DNA of 5,770 bases from Anaerolineae bacterium (GCA_020848855.1 JADLHH010000637.1:1-5770), one strand, 5' to 3'; positions 1-5,770 are shown, counted from the stretch's first letter. Numbers and translations: made by a program. The notes: generated from the letters alone by a model not told the origin.

Positions 1-555
1 AAGCGTCCCGGCGTCGGCGTTGCAGATGTCCTTCGCTTCCATCAGAATACGCTGCCCCAGCCGGTCGAAATCCGTCTCCGTCGAAAGAGCGATACCCATC
101 GGCAGGATGACGTGTTCCATCTGATCCGCCAGCTTCTCCACCCGGTTGATGTGAAGCTGCTGCTCGTTCTGAATGTCCTGCTTTTGCTTGGTGATGCGGA
201 CGCGCGTTTCCAGAAGCTCTTTCGTGAACGGCTCCTGGATGTAGTCGTCCGCTCCCAGTTCGATGCACCGCGCCACGATCTCCGAATCCGCAATTGACGA
301 TACCATGATCACCGGAGTCGCCACCTGGCCGGGTATCCTCTTCATGTGTTCGAGCACCTGGTAGCCGCTCAGGGTCGGCAGTCGCACGCCGAGCAGCAGC
401 AGGTCGTACGGCTGTTTATCCAGCAGAGCGACCGCTTCGGCTCCGTCCGATACCGCGTCGATGGTGACACCGGGCGCTTCGAGGTATTCCAGCAGCAGCG
501 CCTGGATCGCTGGGTTGTCGGTGGCGATCAATATGCGCGAGATTGAACTGGTCAT
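1..555 (-). CDS. Degenerate receiver + GAF-domain regulator, N-terminal part (C-terminus outside window)
   Basis: This is the first 185 codons of a signalling protein that continues past the left edge. Residues 6-122 form a response-regulator receiver fold: strand ILIATDNPA (8-16), DLLLLGVRLP (51-60), PVIMVSS (81-87) and ADDYIQEPF (102-110). Key phosphorylation residues are missing. The phospho-acceptor Asp is Gly56, the conserved Lys is Glu108, and one acid-pocket Asp is Thr12; Asp13 and a hydroxyl residue (Ser86) remain. Residues 112-150 are charged and helical, probably a linker coiled coil. From about residue 152 a GAF domain begins (ALSTETDFDRL, then an ICNADAGTL motif). The start is set by the ATGA overlap with the kinase gene and an AGAAGG ribosome site. 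Receiver-GAF proteins of this kind can end in SpoIIE-type PP2C phosphatase, HD-GYP or cyclase domains. The neighbouring kinase and STAS genes favour a phosphatase, but that part cannot be seen. The receiver-GAF call is secure; the output activity is not. Confidence 0.85.
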   Translation of the reverse strand, partial: MTSSISRILIATDNPAIQALLLEYLEAPGVTIDAVSDGAEAVALLDKQPYDLLLLGVRLPTLSGYQVLEHMKRIPGQVATPVIMVSSIADSEIVARCIELGADDYIQEPFTKELLETRVRITKQKQDIQNEQQLHINRVEKLADQMEHVILPMGIALSTETDFDRLGQRILMEAKDICNADAGTL

Positions 556-1010
556 GACGAGCCTTCTGACTTGTTTCGCTTCAACACAAAGTGATTGTAG
601 TTTCGATTATCGCGTCGCTCATAGCGCCACTCATCGACGCTCTGCCGAACCAGCATAATCCCCAGCCCGCCGATATCGCGTTCTTCCAGCGGTGTATCCA
701 GATCAGTGGGGTCGGGTCGATTGGTTGGGTCATACGCCAGCCCAGCATCGATCAGCGAGATGATCAGGTGATCGTCGTCAATCTGAGCGGCAGCCTCGAC
801 ATCACCCGCGTAACCGGCATCGCGGTAACCATAGGTGATGATATTGGTGGCGTATTCGTCCACCGCCAGCCGCAAGCCTTCAACCCTCGCTTTGGGCAAC
901 TCGGCTTGCTGCGCCGCCTCGACGGCGTAATCGCGCAGCGCCTTCAGGGATTCACCCATGTGGTCAAAATTGCCAGAAACAGTAATGGGGGGCAGATTAG
1001 CTTGTACCAT
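552..1010 (-). CDS. RsbW/SpoIIAB-type serine kinase (anti-sigma factor, HATPase_c_2)
   Basis: A 152-residue cytosolic GHKL-fold protein of the partner-switching kinase family, which binds ATP and phosphorylates a serine on a STAS antagonist. The ATP-site motifs are present in order: N-box AVDEYATNI with Glu52 and Asn56; G1 box LIDAGLAYDP with Asp88 and Gly90; G2 box RDIGGLGIMLVR (111-122), followed by the usual VDEWRYER strand. Nothing essential appears lost, so it should be active. The open frame extends upstream to 1103, but that stretch overlaps a hairpin and does not look like this family. I chose the ATG at 1010 because family-like sequence (ITVSGNFDHMGESLKALRDY) begins just after it and a CAGGT ribosome site sits 5 bases before it. 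It is the likely counterpart of Slr1861 in the Synechocystis icfG cluster, where that kinase acts on the two STAS proteins. Whether it also binds a sigma factor is unknown; no sigma gene is in view. Confidence 0.9.
   Translation of the reverse strand: MVQANLPPITVSGNFDHMGESLKALRDYAVEAAQQAELPKARVEGLRLAVDEYATNIITYGYRDAGYAGDVEAAAQIDDDHLIISLIDAGLAYDPTNRPDPTDLDTPLEERDIGGLGIMLVRQSVDEWRYERRDNRNYNHFVLKRNKSEGSS
562..567 (-). promoter_or_regulatory. Ribosome binding site of the receiver-GAF gene, inside the kinase gene
   Basis: AGAAGG lies 6 bases before the ATG and inside the last codons of the kinase gene. The kinase stop and the receiver start share ATGA (552-555). Together these support translational coupling and fix the start of the receiver-GAF protein. 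Confidence 0.6.
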
Positions 1011-1015
1011 AAGTG

Positions 1016-1020
1016 ACCTG
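1016..1020 (-). promoter_or_regulatory. Ribosome binding site supporting the kinase start at 1010
   Basis: CAGGT lies 5 bases upstream of the ATG at 1010. It is a modest Shine-Dalgarno match, but it supports this start over the further-upstream ATG at 1103. Confidence 0.4.
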
Positions 1021-1077
1021 TTTAAGCCGCGCAGCAATACGTGAGAATCGAGACAGAGCGCCAGCAGCGCCCGACAG

Positions 1078-1110
1078 AAAATGACGGGCGTCCGGTGCTG
1101 CACGACGCCC
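1078..1110 (-). terminator. Hairpin with short T run after the second STAS gene: weak terminator or attenuator
   Basis: In the 129-bp gap between the STAS stop and the kinase start, GGGCGTC (1086-1092) and GACGCCC (1104-1110) are perfect 7-bp inverted repeats. GTG/CAC can add three pairs inside the loop. Read on the minus strand, the stem is followed after 4 bases by TTTT (1081-1078) and then CTGT, so the T run is short. The position, about 30 bases past the STAS stop, suits partial termination that would lower kinase expression relative to the upstream genes. I saw no convincing promoter in the remaining 1011-1077. An mRNA-processing or stability hairpin is an alternative. Confidence 0.4.
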
Positions 1111-1139
1111 TCTCTACTCGCCTGTGGAGCCGAAACGCA

Positions 1140-1475
1140 TTATGCTTCGATCACCGACGCATCATAGCTGTCCATCATCGTCACGCTGTGATGGAAACCC
1201 GTCTGCCGGATCGGTTCGACCACCTGCGGCTGAGCGCCGACGACGTAAATCGTCACCTTCTGCCCCATCTTCTGCTTGGCGAACACCAGCGTGCGCAGCC
1301 CCGCGCTGCTCATGTATTCCAGCGCATCCAGTTTCAGCACCAGCTTGCGGGCGCTATTCGCCGCAGCTTCTTCAATGCGATCCCGGAAGGTCTGTGCGAC
1401 GCTCGCGTCAAGCTCGCCGATCAGCGTGATCAGAGCGACATCGTTCTTCATTTCGAGGGTCGATTCAAAAGCCAT
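1140..1475 (-). CDS. STAS-domain anti-sigma factor antagonist, Slr1859-like
   Basis: A 111-residue single STAS domain (SpoIIAA/RsbV family), a small cytosolic protein that binds an RsbW-type kinase when unphosphorylated and is released when phosphorylated. The fold runs through strand ALITLIGELDAS (14-25), a helix at 26-40, strand LVLKLDALEYM (45-55), the phosphorylation loop SSAGLR (56-61), a helix with FAKQKMG, strand VTIYVVGAQ, and a last helix near the C-terminus. Aligned to the family DS(S/T)GL loop, Ser57 is the predicted phosphosite; the usual Asp before it is Ser56. The stretch FAKQKMG to IYVVGAQ resembles my recollection of cyanobacterial Slr1859-type proteins. It follows glgX by 20 bp and has its own strong ribosome site. 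It is clearly different in sequence from the other STAS protein of the window, so the two probably have different partners. Confidence 0.92.
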   Translation of the reverse strand: MAFESTLEMKNDVALITLIGELDASVAQTFRDRIEEAAANSARKLVLKLDALEYMSSAGLRTLVFAKQKMGQKVTIYVVGAQPQVVEPIRQTGFHHSVTMMDSYDASVIEA

Positions 1476-1484
1476 CCTAAGTTG

Positions 1485-1491
1485 CTCCTCT
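1485..1491 (-). promoter_or_regulatory. Strong ribosome binding site of the Slr1859-like STAS gene
   Basis: AGAGGAG lies 9 bases before the ATG at 1475, in the 20-bp gap after the glgX stop. It is the best Shine-Dalgarno match in the window, which suggests this STAS protein is made at a higher level than GlgX from the same message. Confidence 0.6.
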
Positions 1492-1495
1492 TGAT

Positions 1496-3604
1496 TCAGC
1501 GTCCGACAAGAATGATGATTGAGCGATTTCCGACCAGAATGCTCGACTGATCACTCAGGGGCGGCTCGCCACCCGGTTCCCAGCTATCCTCTGGCGATGC
1601 CACGCCCGTGTTGGCAGCGACATACCACTGCTTGCCGTCGGGAAGCTGCGGCAGCGAAAACCAGACGGAATCCCAGAACATATTCAGCGCCACGTAGATA
1701 TGGTCGTCATGCCCGTCCTTAGCATAGTCGCCGTTGAGCATAAACGCCAGCGTGTGATTGTTGCTGCTCGACCAGTCCGGCTGCCAGGGCTGCGTCCCGT
1801 GAAAGCTCATGTCGGGCAGCCCTTTGCCCAGGTAATCCGTGTGCCGGAAGAACTCCCGGTTGCGCAGGATCGAATGCGCGTGCCGGAAGGCGATCACGTT
1901 CTGCGAAAAGCGCAGCAGGTCGGCGTTCGTCTCCAGAAGGCTCCAGTCGAGCCAGTTCAGCTCATTGTCGTGGCAGTAGGTGTTGTTGTTGCCGTTCTGC
2001 GTCCGCCCGACTTCATCGCCGATCAGGATCATCGGCACGCCCTGGCTGACCATCATGATCGCCAGGAAATTCTTGATCTGGCGGTGGCGCAGCGCGTTGA
2101 TTCCCGGATCGTTGCTGGGACCTTCCCAGCCACAGTTCCAGCTATTGTTGTCGTTTGCGCCATCGTTGTTGTTCTCGCCGTTGTCCCAGTTGTGCTTCTC
2201 GTTATACGAGACCAGGTCCATCAGCGTGAAGCCATCGTGCGCCGTGATAAAGTTGATCGACGCCGTCGGACCTCGCAAGGCATACAAATCAGGCGATCCC
2301 TGCACACGCTGGGCAATTTCGCCGATCAACCCGTCGTCGCCTTTGACGAAGCGGCGCACGGCATCGCGGTACTTGCCGTTCCACTCCGCCCAGCGCCCGT
2401 ACGCGGGAAACGAGCCAACCTGATACAGCCCGCCCGCATCCCACGCCTCGGCGATCAGCTTGCACTTGGCGAGGATCGGGTCATACGCCAACCCTTCGAG
2501 CAGCGGCGGGTTCGCCAGCGGCGCGCCGTTGGGCGCACGCCCCAGAATCGCCGCAAGGTCGAAGCGGAAGCCGTCGATATGGTATTCGGCAGCCCAGTAG
2601 CGCAGGCAGTCGAGCACCATGTTGCGCACGACCGGGTTGTTGCAGTTGAGCGTATTGCCCGTGCCGCTGAAGTTGAAATAGTAGCCTTCCGGCGTCAGCA
2701 TGTAGTAGGTCTGGTTGTCGATGCCCTTGAACGAGATGTAAGGACCCATCTCGTTGCCTTCGGCGGTGTGGTTGAACACCACGTCGAGCATGATCTCGAT
2801 GCCGTTGCTGTGAAGCTGATGCACGAGATTCTTGAACTCGTCCACCTGCATCCCGTACTTGCCGGTCGCGGCGTAGCCCGCCTTCGGCGCGAAGAAGCCG
2901 ACGGTGCTGTAGCCCCAGTAGTTGTAAAGCATCTCGCCCGTTTCCGGGTGGATGCGCCCGTTCTCGAATTCATCGAACTCGTACACCGGCAGCAGCTCAA
3001 GGCAGTTGACGCCAAGCGCCTTCAGGTGTGGAATCTTGTCAATGATCCCGGCGAACGTCCCCGCCGCCTTGACGCCGGACGACGGATGCCGCGTGAAGCT
3101 GCGCACGTGCGCCTCGTAGATCACGAGGTCTTCAATCGGAGTCTCCAACGGCGTATCATCTTCCCAGTCGAAGTCGTCGAGTACCGGGCGGGCGCGGTGC
3201 TGGTAGATGTCGTTCCAGTTCGGCTGCACGCCCCAAACGTCGCGCCCGCCAATCACCTTGGCATACGGGTCCATCAGAATCTTGGACTTGTCGTACCGAT
3301 GCCCGGCGGTCGGGTTCCAGGGACCGTCGATGCGAAAGCCGTATTCGATGTTCTCGTAGTCGAGATCGAAGACGATCATCGCATACACGTCGCCGATGCG
3401 GAACTCCCGCAGAAACGGGATTTCCACCATCGGCTCCGGGTCATGCTTCCTGAACAGCACCAGCCAGCAGTCGGTTCCGTGTGTCGAATAGATCGAAAAG
3501 TTGACGCCGCCGGGAACGAGCGTCGCCCCGAACGGCAGCGTGTGCCCGGCGCGCAGGCGATAGCCTTCGTACTCGTGAGTTGCGTAGGTGTCGATGCGAT
3601 CCAT
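1496..3604 (-). CDS. glgX: Glycogen debranching enzyme GlgX (isoamylase type, GH13)
   Basis: A 702-residue cytosolic enzyme that hydrolyses alpha-1,6 branch linkages of glycogen (limit dextrin) during glycogen breakdown. An N-terminal CBM48-like beta domain spans about 15-150 (PFGATLVPGGVNFSIYS, then YGFRIDGPW and a DPYAK motif). The catalytic TIM barrel follows, with all four GH13 regions: DVVFNH (274-279); GFRFD with nucleophile Asp349 and Arg347; IAEAW with acid/base Glu386; and AHD with His456 and Asp457. The Asn/Gly-rich loop GENNNDGANDNN (476-487) is typical of GlgX/isoamylase. A C-terminal beta domain begins around 610-635. Length is normal and no residue looks broken. The ATG at 3604 is 5 bp after the preceding STAS stop with only a weak AGGT site 8-9 bases ahead, so translation probably depends on coupling to that gene. 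Its placement between two STAS genes is as in the cyanobacterial icfG cluster (slr1857). TreX-like activity on other alpha-1,6 glucans is possible. Confidence 0.95.
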   Translation of the reverse strand: MDRIDTYATHEYEGYRLRAGHTLPFGATLVPGGVNFSIYSTHGTDCWLVLFRKHDPEPMVEIPFLREFRIGDVYAMIVFDLDYENIEYGFRIDGPWNPTAGHRYDKSKILMDPYAKVIGGRDVWGVQPNWNDIYQHRARPVLDDFDWEDDTPLETPIEDLVIYEAHVRSFTRHPSSGVKAAGTFAGIIDKIPHLKALGVNCLELLPVYEFDEFENGRIHPETGEMLYNYWGYSTVGFFAPKAGYAATGKYGMQVDEFKNLVHQLHSNGIEIMLDVVFNHTAEGNEMGPYISFKGIDNQTYYMLTPEGYYFNFSGTGNTLNCNNPVVRNMVLDCLRYWAAEYHIDGFRFDLAAILGRAPNGAPLANPPLLEGLAYDPILAKCKLIAEAWDAGGLYQVGSFPAYGRWAEWNGKYRDAVRRFVKGDDGLIGEIAQRVQGSPDLYALRGPTASINFITAHDGFTLMDLVSYNEKHNWDNGENNNDGANDNNSWNCGWEGPSNDPGINALRHRQIKNFLAIMMVSQGVPMILIGDEVGRTQNGNNNTYCHDNELNWLDWSLLETNADLLRFSQNVIAFRHAHSILRNREFFRHTDYLGKGLPDMSFHGTQPWQPDWSSSNNHTLAFMLNGDYAKDGHDDHIYVALNMFWDSVWFSLPQLPDGKQWYVAANTGVASPEDSWEPGGEPPLSDQSSILVGNRSIIILVGR

Positions 3605-3609
3605 CAGGC

Positions 3610-3939
3610 TTAACCTAACGCAGCCTTACCTTCGTCGAGCGTCTCGGCGGTTGTGAAGAATTTCAGGAAGCCGGTTGCCGCCATCGTGCTTTTGATCTCG
3701 TCATTCAGCCCAACGATGACAACCTTCCCCTTGCCGGAGATCTGGCGATGCAGCAGCAGCATGACGCGCAGTCCCGCGCTCGACATATAGCTCACCTGCG
3801 TCATGTCGAGCAGGAGGCGGCAGCCCGGTTGGGCTACCGCCAGCACTTGTTCCTGAAGCACCGGTGCCGTGCTGCCGTCGACATCGCCACTCGCTTCGAC
3901 GACCGTCGCATCACCGTAAGGCTTAACTTGTACATCCAT
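3610..3939 (-). CDS. STAS-domain anti-sigma factor antagonist, Slr1856-like
   Basis: A 109-residue single STAS domain. Strand TVVEASGDVDGSTAP (12-26) leads into a helix, then strand RLLLDMTQVSYM (41-52), the phosphorylation loop SSAGLR (53-58), a helix with LLLHRQ, strand KVVIVGLND (about 72-80), and a final helix reaching FLKFFTTAETL. Ser54 aligns with the phosphoserine of SpoIIAA/RsbV; Ser53 replaces the usual Asp. The DVDGSTAP and TGFLKFF segments resemble my recollection of Slr1856-type proteins. A GGAG site lies 10 bases before the ATG, inside the end of the AGE-family gene, whose stop is only 5 bp away. glgX starts 5 bp after this gene's stop. It is probably a substrate of the kinase at 552-1010. 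Its final target could be an anti-sigma factor or a metabolic protein; the sequence does not say which. Confidence 0.92.
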   Translation of the reverse strand: MDVQVKPYGDATVVEASGDVDGSTAPVLQEQVLAVAQPGCRLLLDMTQVSYMSSAGLRVMLLLHRQISGKGKVVIVGLNDEIKSTMAATGFLKFFTTAETLDEGKAALG

Positions 3940-3944
3940 AGAAC

Positions 3945-5770
3945 TCAGGCTCCAGTCGGTACGATGCGCACCTTGACCTTCACACGCTTGTTGGTCTGCG
4001 GCAGTGTGACCGTCAGCCCGGCGGCATCGAAATTCGTATACGGCTCACCGTCGATCTCGACCGAGTCAATCTTGATCGAGCCAGCCGGCAGCAAATCGGG
4101 CGCGACGCGCAGAATGTTGTCCTTGAACCCACCCGGAATCGGCTTGAAGTAGAAATCCATCGGATTCATGAAGATCAGCAGGTTCTGGTAGGTCGCAGCC
4201 AGGTAGCACAGCTCCATCGAGTGATAACCGCTCATCGAGTGGCTGCCCTTCAAACGCTCGTTGCCGAGCAGGTACGGCAGACCGTTCGCCAGCGTATTGA
4301 AGTAGATCGCGCCGTCGCCGTGGTCGAGGAAGAAGGCGTTGTAGTACGACGACGACTCCTGCGCCAGCCGCTTGTATTCTTCGTCGCCATAGAAACCGTG
4401 CATGATCAGGTAGGCGAGAATACCCTGTTCCATCTGCCACCACGCCTTGCGGTCGTGCCACACGACGCGGTGATAGTTCTCACCCGGCTGACGCTCGCGC
4501 TCGACCATGTCGTACCAGCCGCCGCGCTGCTTGTCCATGCCGACATCCGGCATCAGTTCGGCAATTTTCTTGGAGAACTGCTCGTAGCTGTCCTTGCGCT
4601 TCAGCGACTGCATACGGGTCAGATTCCAGGCGATCTTCAGGTTGTGCCCGACGACCGCGCGGTTCTGCTGCCAGCCCCACGACTGGTCTTTGCTCCAGTC
4701 CTCGAAGAACTTCTCCTGCACAAACGGGCTGTTCTCGTAGTCCTGGAAACGCTCGGTGATGGTGTCGAAGGTGTATTCCAGGAAGTCGGCATATTTCTGC
4801 TCGCCGGTCGCCAGATACAGGTTGATCAGATAAGCGGGCGCATGGTCACCGACCGAGTTCCAGTTTTTCTTGGCGCGGTTCTGTCCCAGGCTGTCGGCGC
4901 GCGCATCGAGCGTGATCGGGTCGAGGTGCGAGAAGTAACCGCCCTTCTCACGGTCGAGATAGTACTTGTCGAACAGATCGATGGTCTTCTCGGCATCGTA
5001 GAGGATGCGCGGATCGCCGCAGGCGCGGTAGCACTGGATCGGACCCGCCAGCGCGTAAATCTGCTCGTACGCCGGGATCGAGTCATAGTCGTCGCTGAAT
5101 TCCGACGTAAGCAGCTTTTGCTCCTGGTCGCCGTTGACCTGGATACCGTGATACCAGTAGATCAGGTCTTCGTCGGCGTCATAGAAGCGCATGTGCTCGC
5201 GCAGATATTCCGTGCCCAGCTCGGCGGCTTCGAGGAAGCTGTCCTCACCGGTCAGCATGAACGCCGACGAGAAGCCGTAAATCAGGCGCGAGATGGTATC
5301 GGTTTCCTGAAGGAAGTCGCCGCGCTTTTCACCGCCCAACTGCAGGAAGGTGCGGTAATTGCGCCAATTGATCGGCTGGTTCGGGTGGTTGAACTGCCAC
5401 TTCATGTACGACGTGGCAATCGACTTGATCTGCTTGATCCACCAGTCCTGCTCGTGCTGGCGGTAGATGTTGGGACCGTTGCCGGGGAATACCAGCCACT
5501 TGATTTCGAACTTGGTCTCCTGTTCGCCGGGATAGAACATGCCGTGCGCATACACCAGTTGACCGGGCGTCAGCATCTCGCCCAGGCGGTTGGTCGCGTC
5601 CTGGTACGGCTCTTCAAGATTCTCGGCGATGCGCGCATATGCGTTCGGCGCGAGCAACCCCTTGTATTGCCGCCCATCGCTCGTCGTCAACTGCACCGCC
5701 CGTTCGCGACGGTCGAAGTACGAGACGTATCCCTGAATGGTATCGGAAAAGGAAAAGTCGAAGTTATTCA
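3945..5770 (-). CDS. AGE-family (N-acylglucosamine 2-epimerase-like) protein, start codon just outside window
   Basis: An open frame of 607 visible sense codons reaching the right edge. A GTG at 5696 could be a start, but the frame upstream encodes family-like sequence (FDFSFSDTIQGYVSYFDR), so the true start is further out. The two edge bases read TG directly before AAT AAC TTC, so one more base (A, G or T) would complete a start codon and give about 608 residues, the numbering used here. Residues 10-100 look like a beta-rich domain ending near KWLVFPGNG. The middle, about 105-540, is an (alpha/alpha)6-barrel with AGE hallmarks: GGYFS (277-280), GHNLKIAWNL with His376, GGWYD (417-421), RKAWWQMEQ with Trp444/445 and Glu448, and GYHSMEL with His517. 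His376 and His517 match the two expected catalytic histidines. A short beta-rich tail follows. The substrate is unknown: sugar 2-epimerase, isomerase or a regulatory sugar-binding role are all possible. It resembles slr1855 of the icfG cluster. No signal peptide is visible. Confidence 0.82.
   Translation of the reverse strand, partial: NNFDFSFSDTIQGYVSYFDRRERAVQLTTSDGRQYKGLLAPNAYARIAENLEEPYQDATNRLGEMLTPGQLVYAHGMFYPGEQETKFEIKWLVFPGNGPNIYRQHEQDWWIKQIKSIATSYMKWQFNHPNQPINWRNYRTFLQLGGEKRGDFLQETDTISRLIYGFSSAFMLTGEDSFLEAAELGTEYLREHMRFYDADEDLIYWYHGIQVNGDQEQKLLTSEFSDDYDSIPAYEQIYALAGPIQCYRACGDPRILYDAEKTIDLFDKYYLDREKGGYFSHLDPITLDARADSLGQNRAKKNWNSVGDHAPAYLINLYLATGEQKYADFLEYTFDTITERFQDYENSPFVQEKFFEDWSKDQSWGWQQNRAVVGHNLKIAWNLTRMQSLKRKDSYEQFSKKIAELMPDVGMDKQRGGWYDMVERERQPGENYHRVVWHDRKAWWQMEQGILAYLIMHGFYGDEEYKRLAQESSSYYNAFFLDHGDGAIYFNTLANGLPYLLGNERLKGSHSMSGYHSMELCYLAATYQNLLIFMNPMDFYFKPIPGGFKDNILRVAPDLLPAGSIKIDSVEIDGEPYTNFDAAGLTVTLPQTNKRVKVKVRIVPTGA

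Larger units (their letters stand above)
1078..5770 (-). other. Predicted transcription unit: AGE protein - STAS - glgX - STAS, ending at the hairpin
   Basis: Four co-directional genes separated by 5, 5 and 20 bp, with no room for internal promoters or terminators, followed by the hairpin at 1078-1110. The promoter lies beyond the right edge. The kinase and receiver-GAF genes may be read through from this unit or from an unrecognised promoter in the 129-bp gap. Confidence 0.6.

Noticed and set aside
1011..1077. Possible minus-strand promoter before the kinase gene (CTGTCT and TATTGC-like boxes)
   Set aside because: The boxes match the sigma-70 consensus poorly, so there is not enough support to annotate a promoter.
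1011..1103. Longer kinase start at 1103 adding 31 residues
   Set aside because: The added residues overlap the hairpin, do not resemble the family, and the ATG at 1010 has a ribosome site and family-like sequence right after it.
1041..1550. Plus-strand open frames opposite the Slr1859-like STAS gene
   Set aside because: They are antisense shadows of a conserved STAS domain with no recognisable domain of their own.
2150..2185. Repetitive GTTGTT-like stretch within glgX
   Set aside because: It encodes the Asn/Asp/Gly-rich loop typical of GlgX/isoamylase; it is a codon-level effect, not a DNA repeat element.
2695..3015. Second minus-strand open frame inside glgX, and similar ones at 42-293, 4066-4461, 4480-4680 and 4826-5086
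   Set aside because: These are out-of-frame readings within confident genes, with Ser/Arg/Thr-rich low-information translations and no ribosome sites of note.
1700..3613. Long open frame of 637 codons on the plus strand, opposite glgX
   Set aside because: It is an exact antisense shadow of a clear GH13 enzyme; its translation is Val/Arg-rich with no recognisable domain, as expected from codon bias.
3945..5696. GTG at 5696 as the real start of the AGE-family gene
   Set aside because: The same frame is open to the window edge and encodes a convincing continuation of the N-terminal domain.

Overview
All credible genes lie on the minus strand, so the window is read from its right end to its left. 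In transcription order it holds: an AGE-family (N-acylglucosamine 2-epimerase-like) sugar protein whose start codon is cut off at the right edge; a STAS-domain anti-sigma-factor antagonist; the glycogen debranching enzyme GlgX; a second STAS-domain antagonist; a 129-bp gap with a terminator-like hairpin; an RsbW/SpoIIAB-type serine kinase; and the first 185 codons of a receiver-GAF regulator that runs off the left edge. No tRNA, rRNA, mobile element, CRISPR array or long repeat was seen.

The gene content and order match the cyanobacterial icfG cluster as I remember it from Synechocystis PCC 6803 (slr1855, slr1856, slr1857/glgX, slr1859, icfG/slr1860, slr1861). That cluster encodes an Rsb/Spo-like kinase, a phosphatase and two phosphoproteins, and has been linked to coordinating glucose and inorganic-carbon metabolism. 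The main difference here is that the kinase directly follows the second STAS gene, and a receiver-GAF protein sits where a phosphatase might be expected. Its C-terminus is outside the window. The base composition is moderately GC-rich by eye. With the reordered regulators, this suggests a Chloroflexota (Anaerolineae-like) bacterium rather than a cyanobacterium, but this is an inference of low to moderate confidence.

The four genes from the right edge to position 1140 are separated by only 5, 5 and 20 bp and probably form one transcript. The kinase and receiver genes share an ATGA overlap and are probably translationally coupled.

The likely scheme is a partner switch. The kinase phosphorylates a serine in each STAS protein, and a phosphatase, possibly the truncated gene itself, reverses this. 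The phosphorylation state would then control either a sigma factor encoded elsewhere or carbohydrate enzymes such as the two encoded between the switch genes. The most unusual detail is that the receiver domain lacks its phospho-acceptor aspartate (Gly56) and its conserved lysine (Glu108), so the input to the switch is probably not a conventional phosphorelay.
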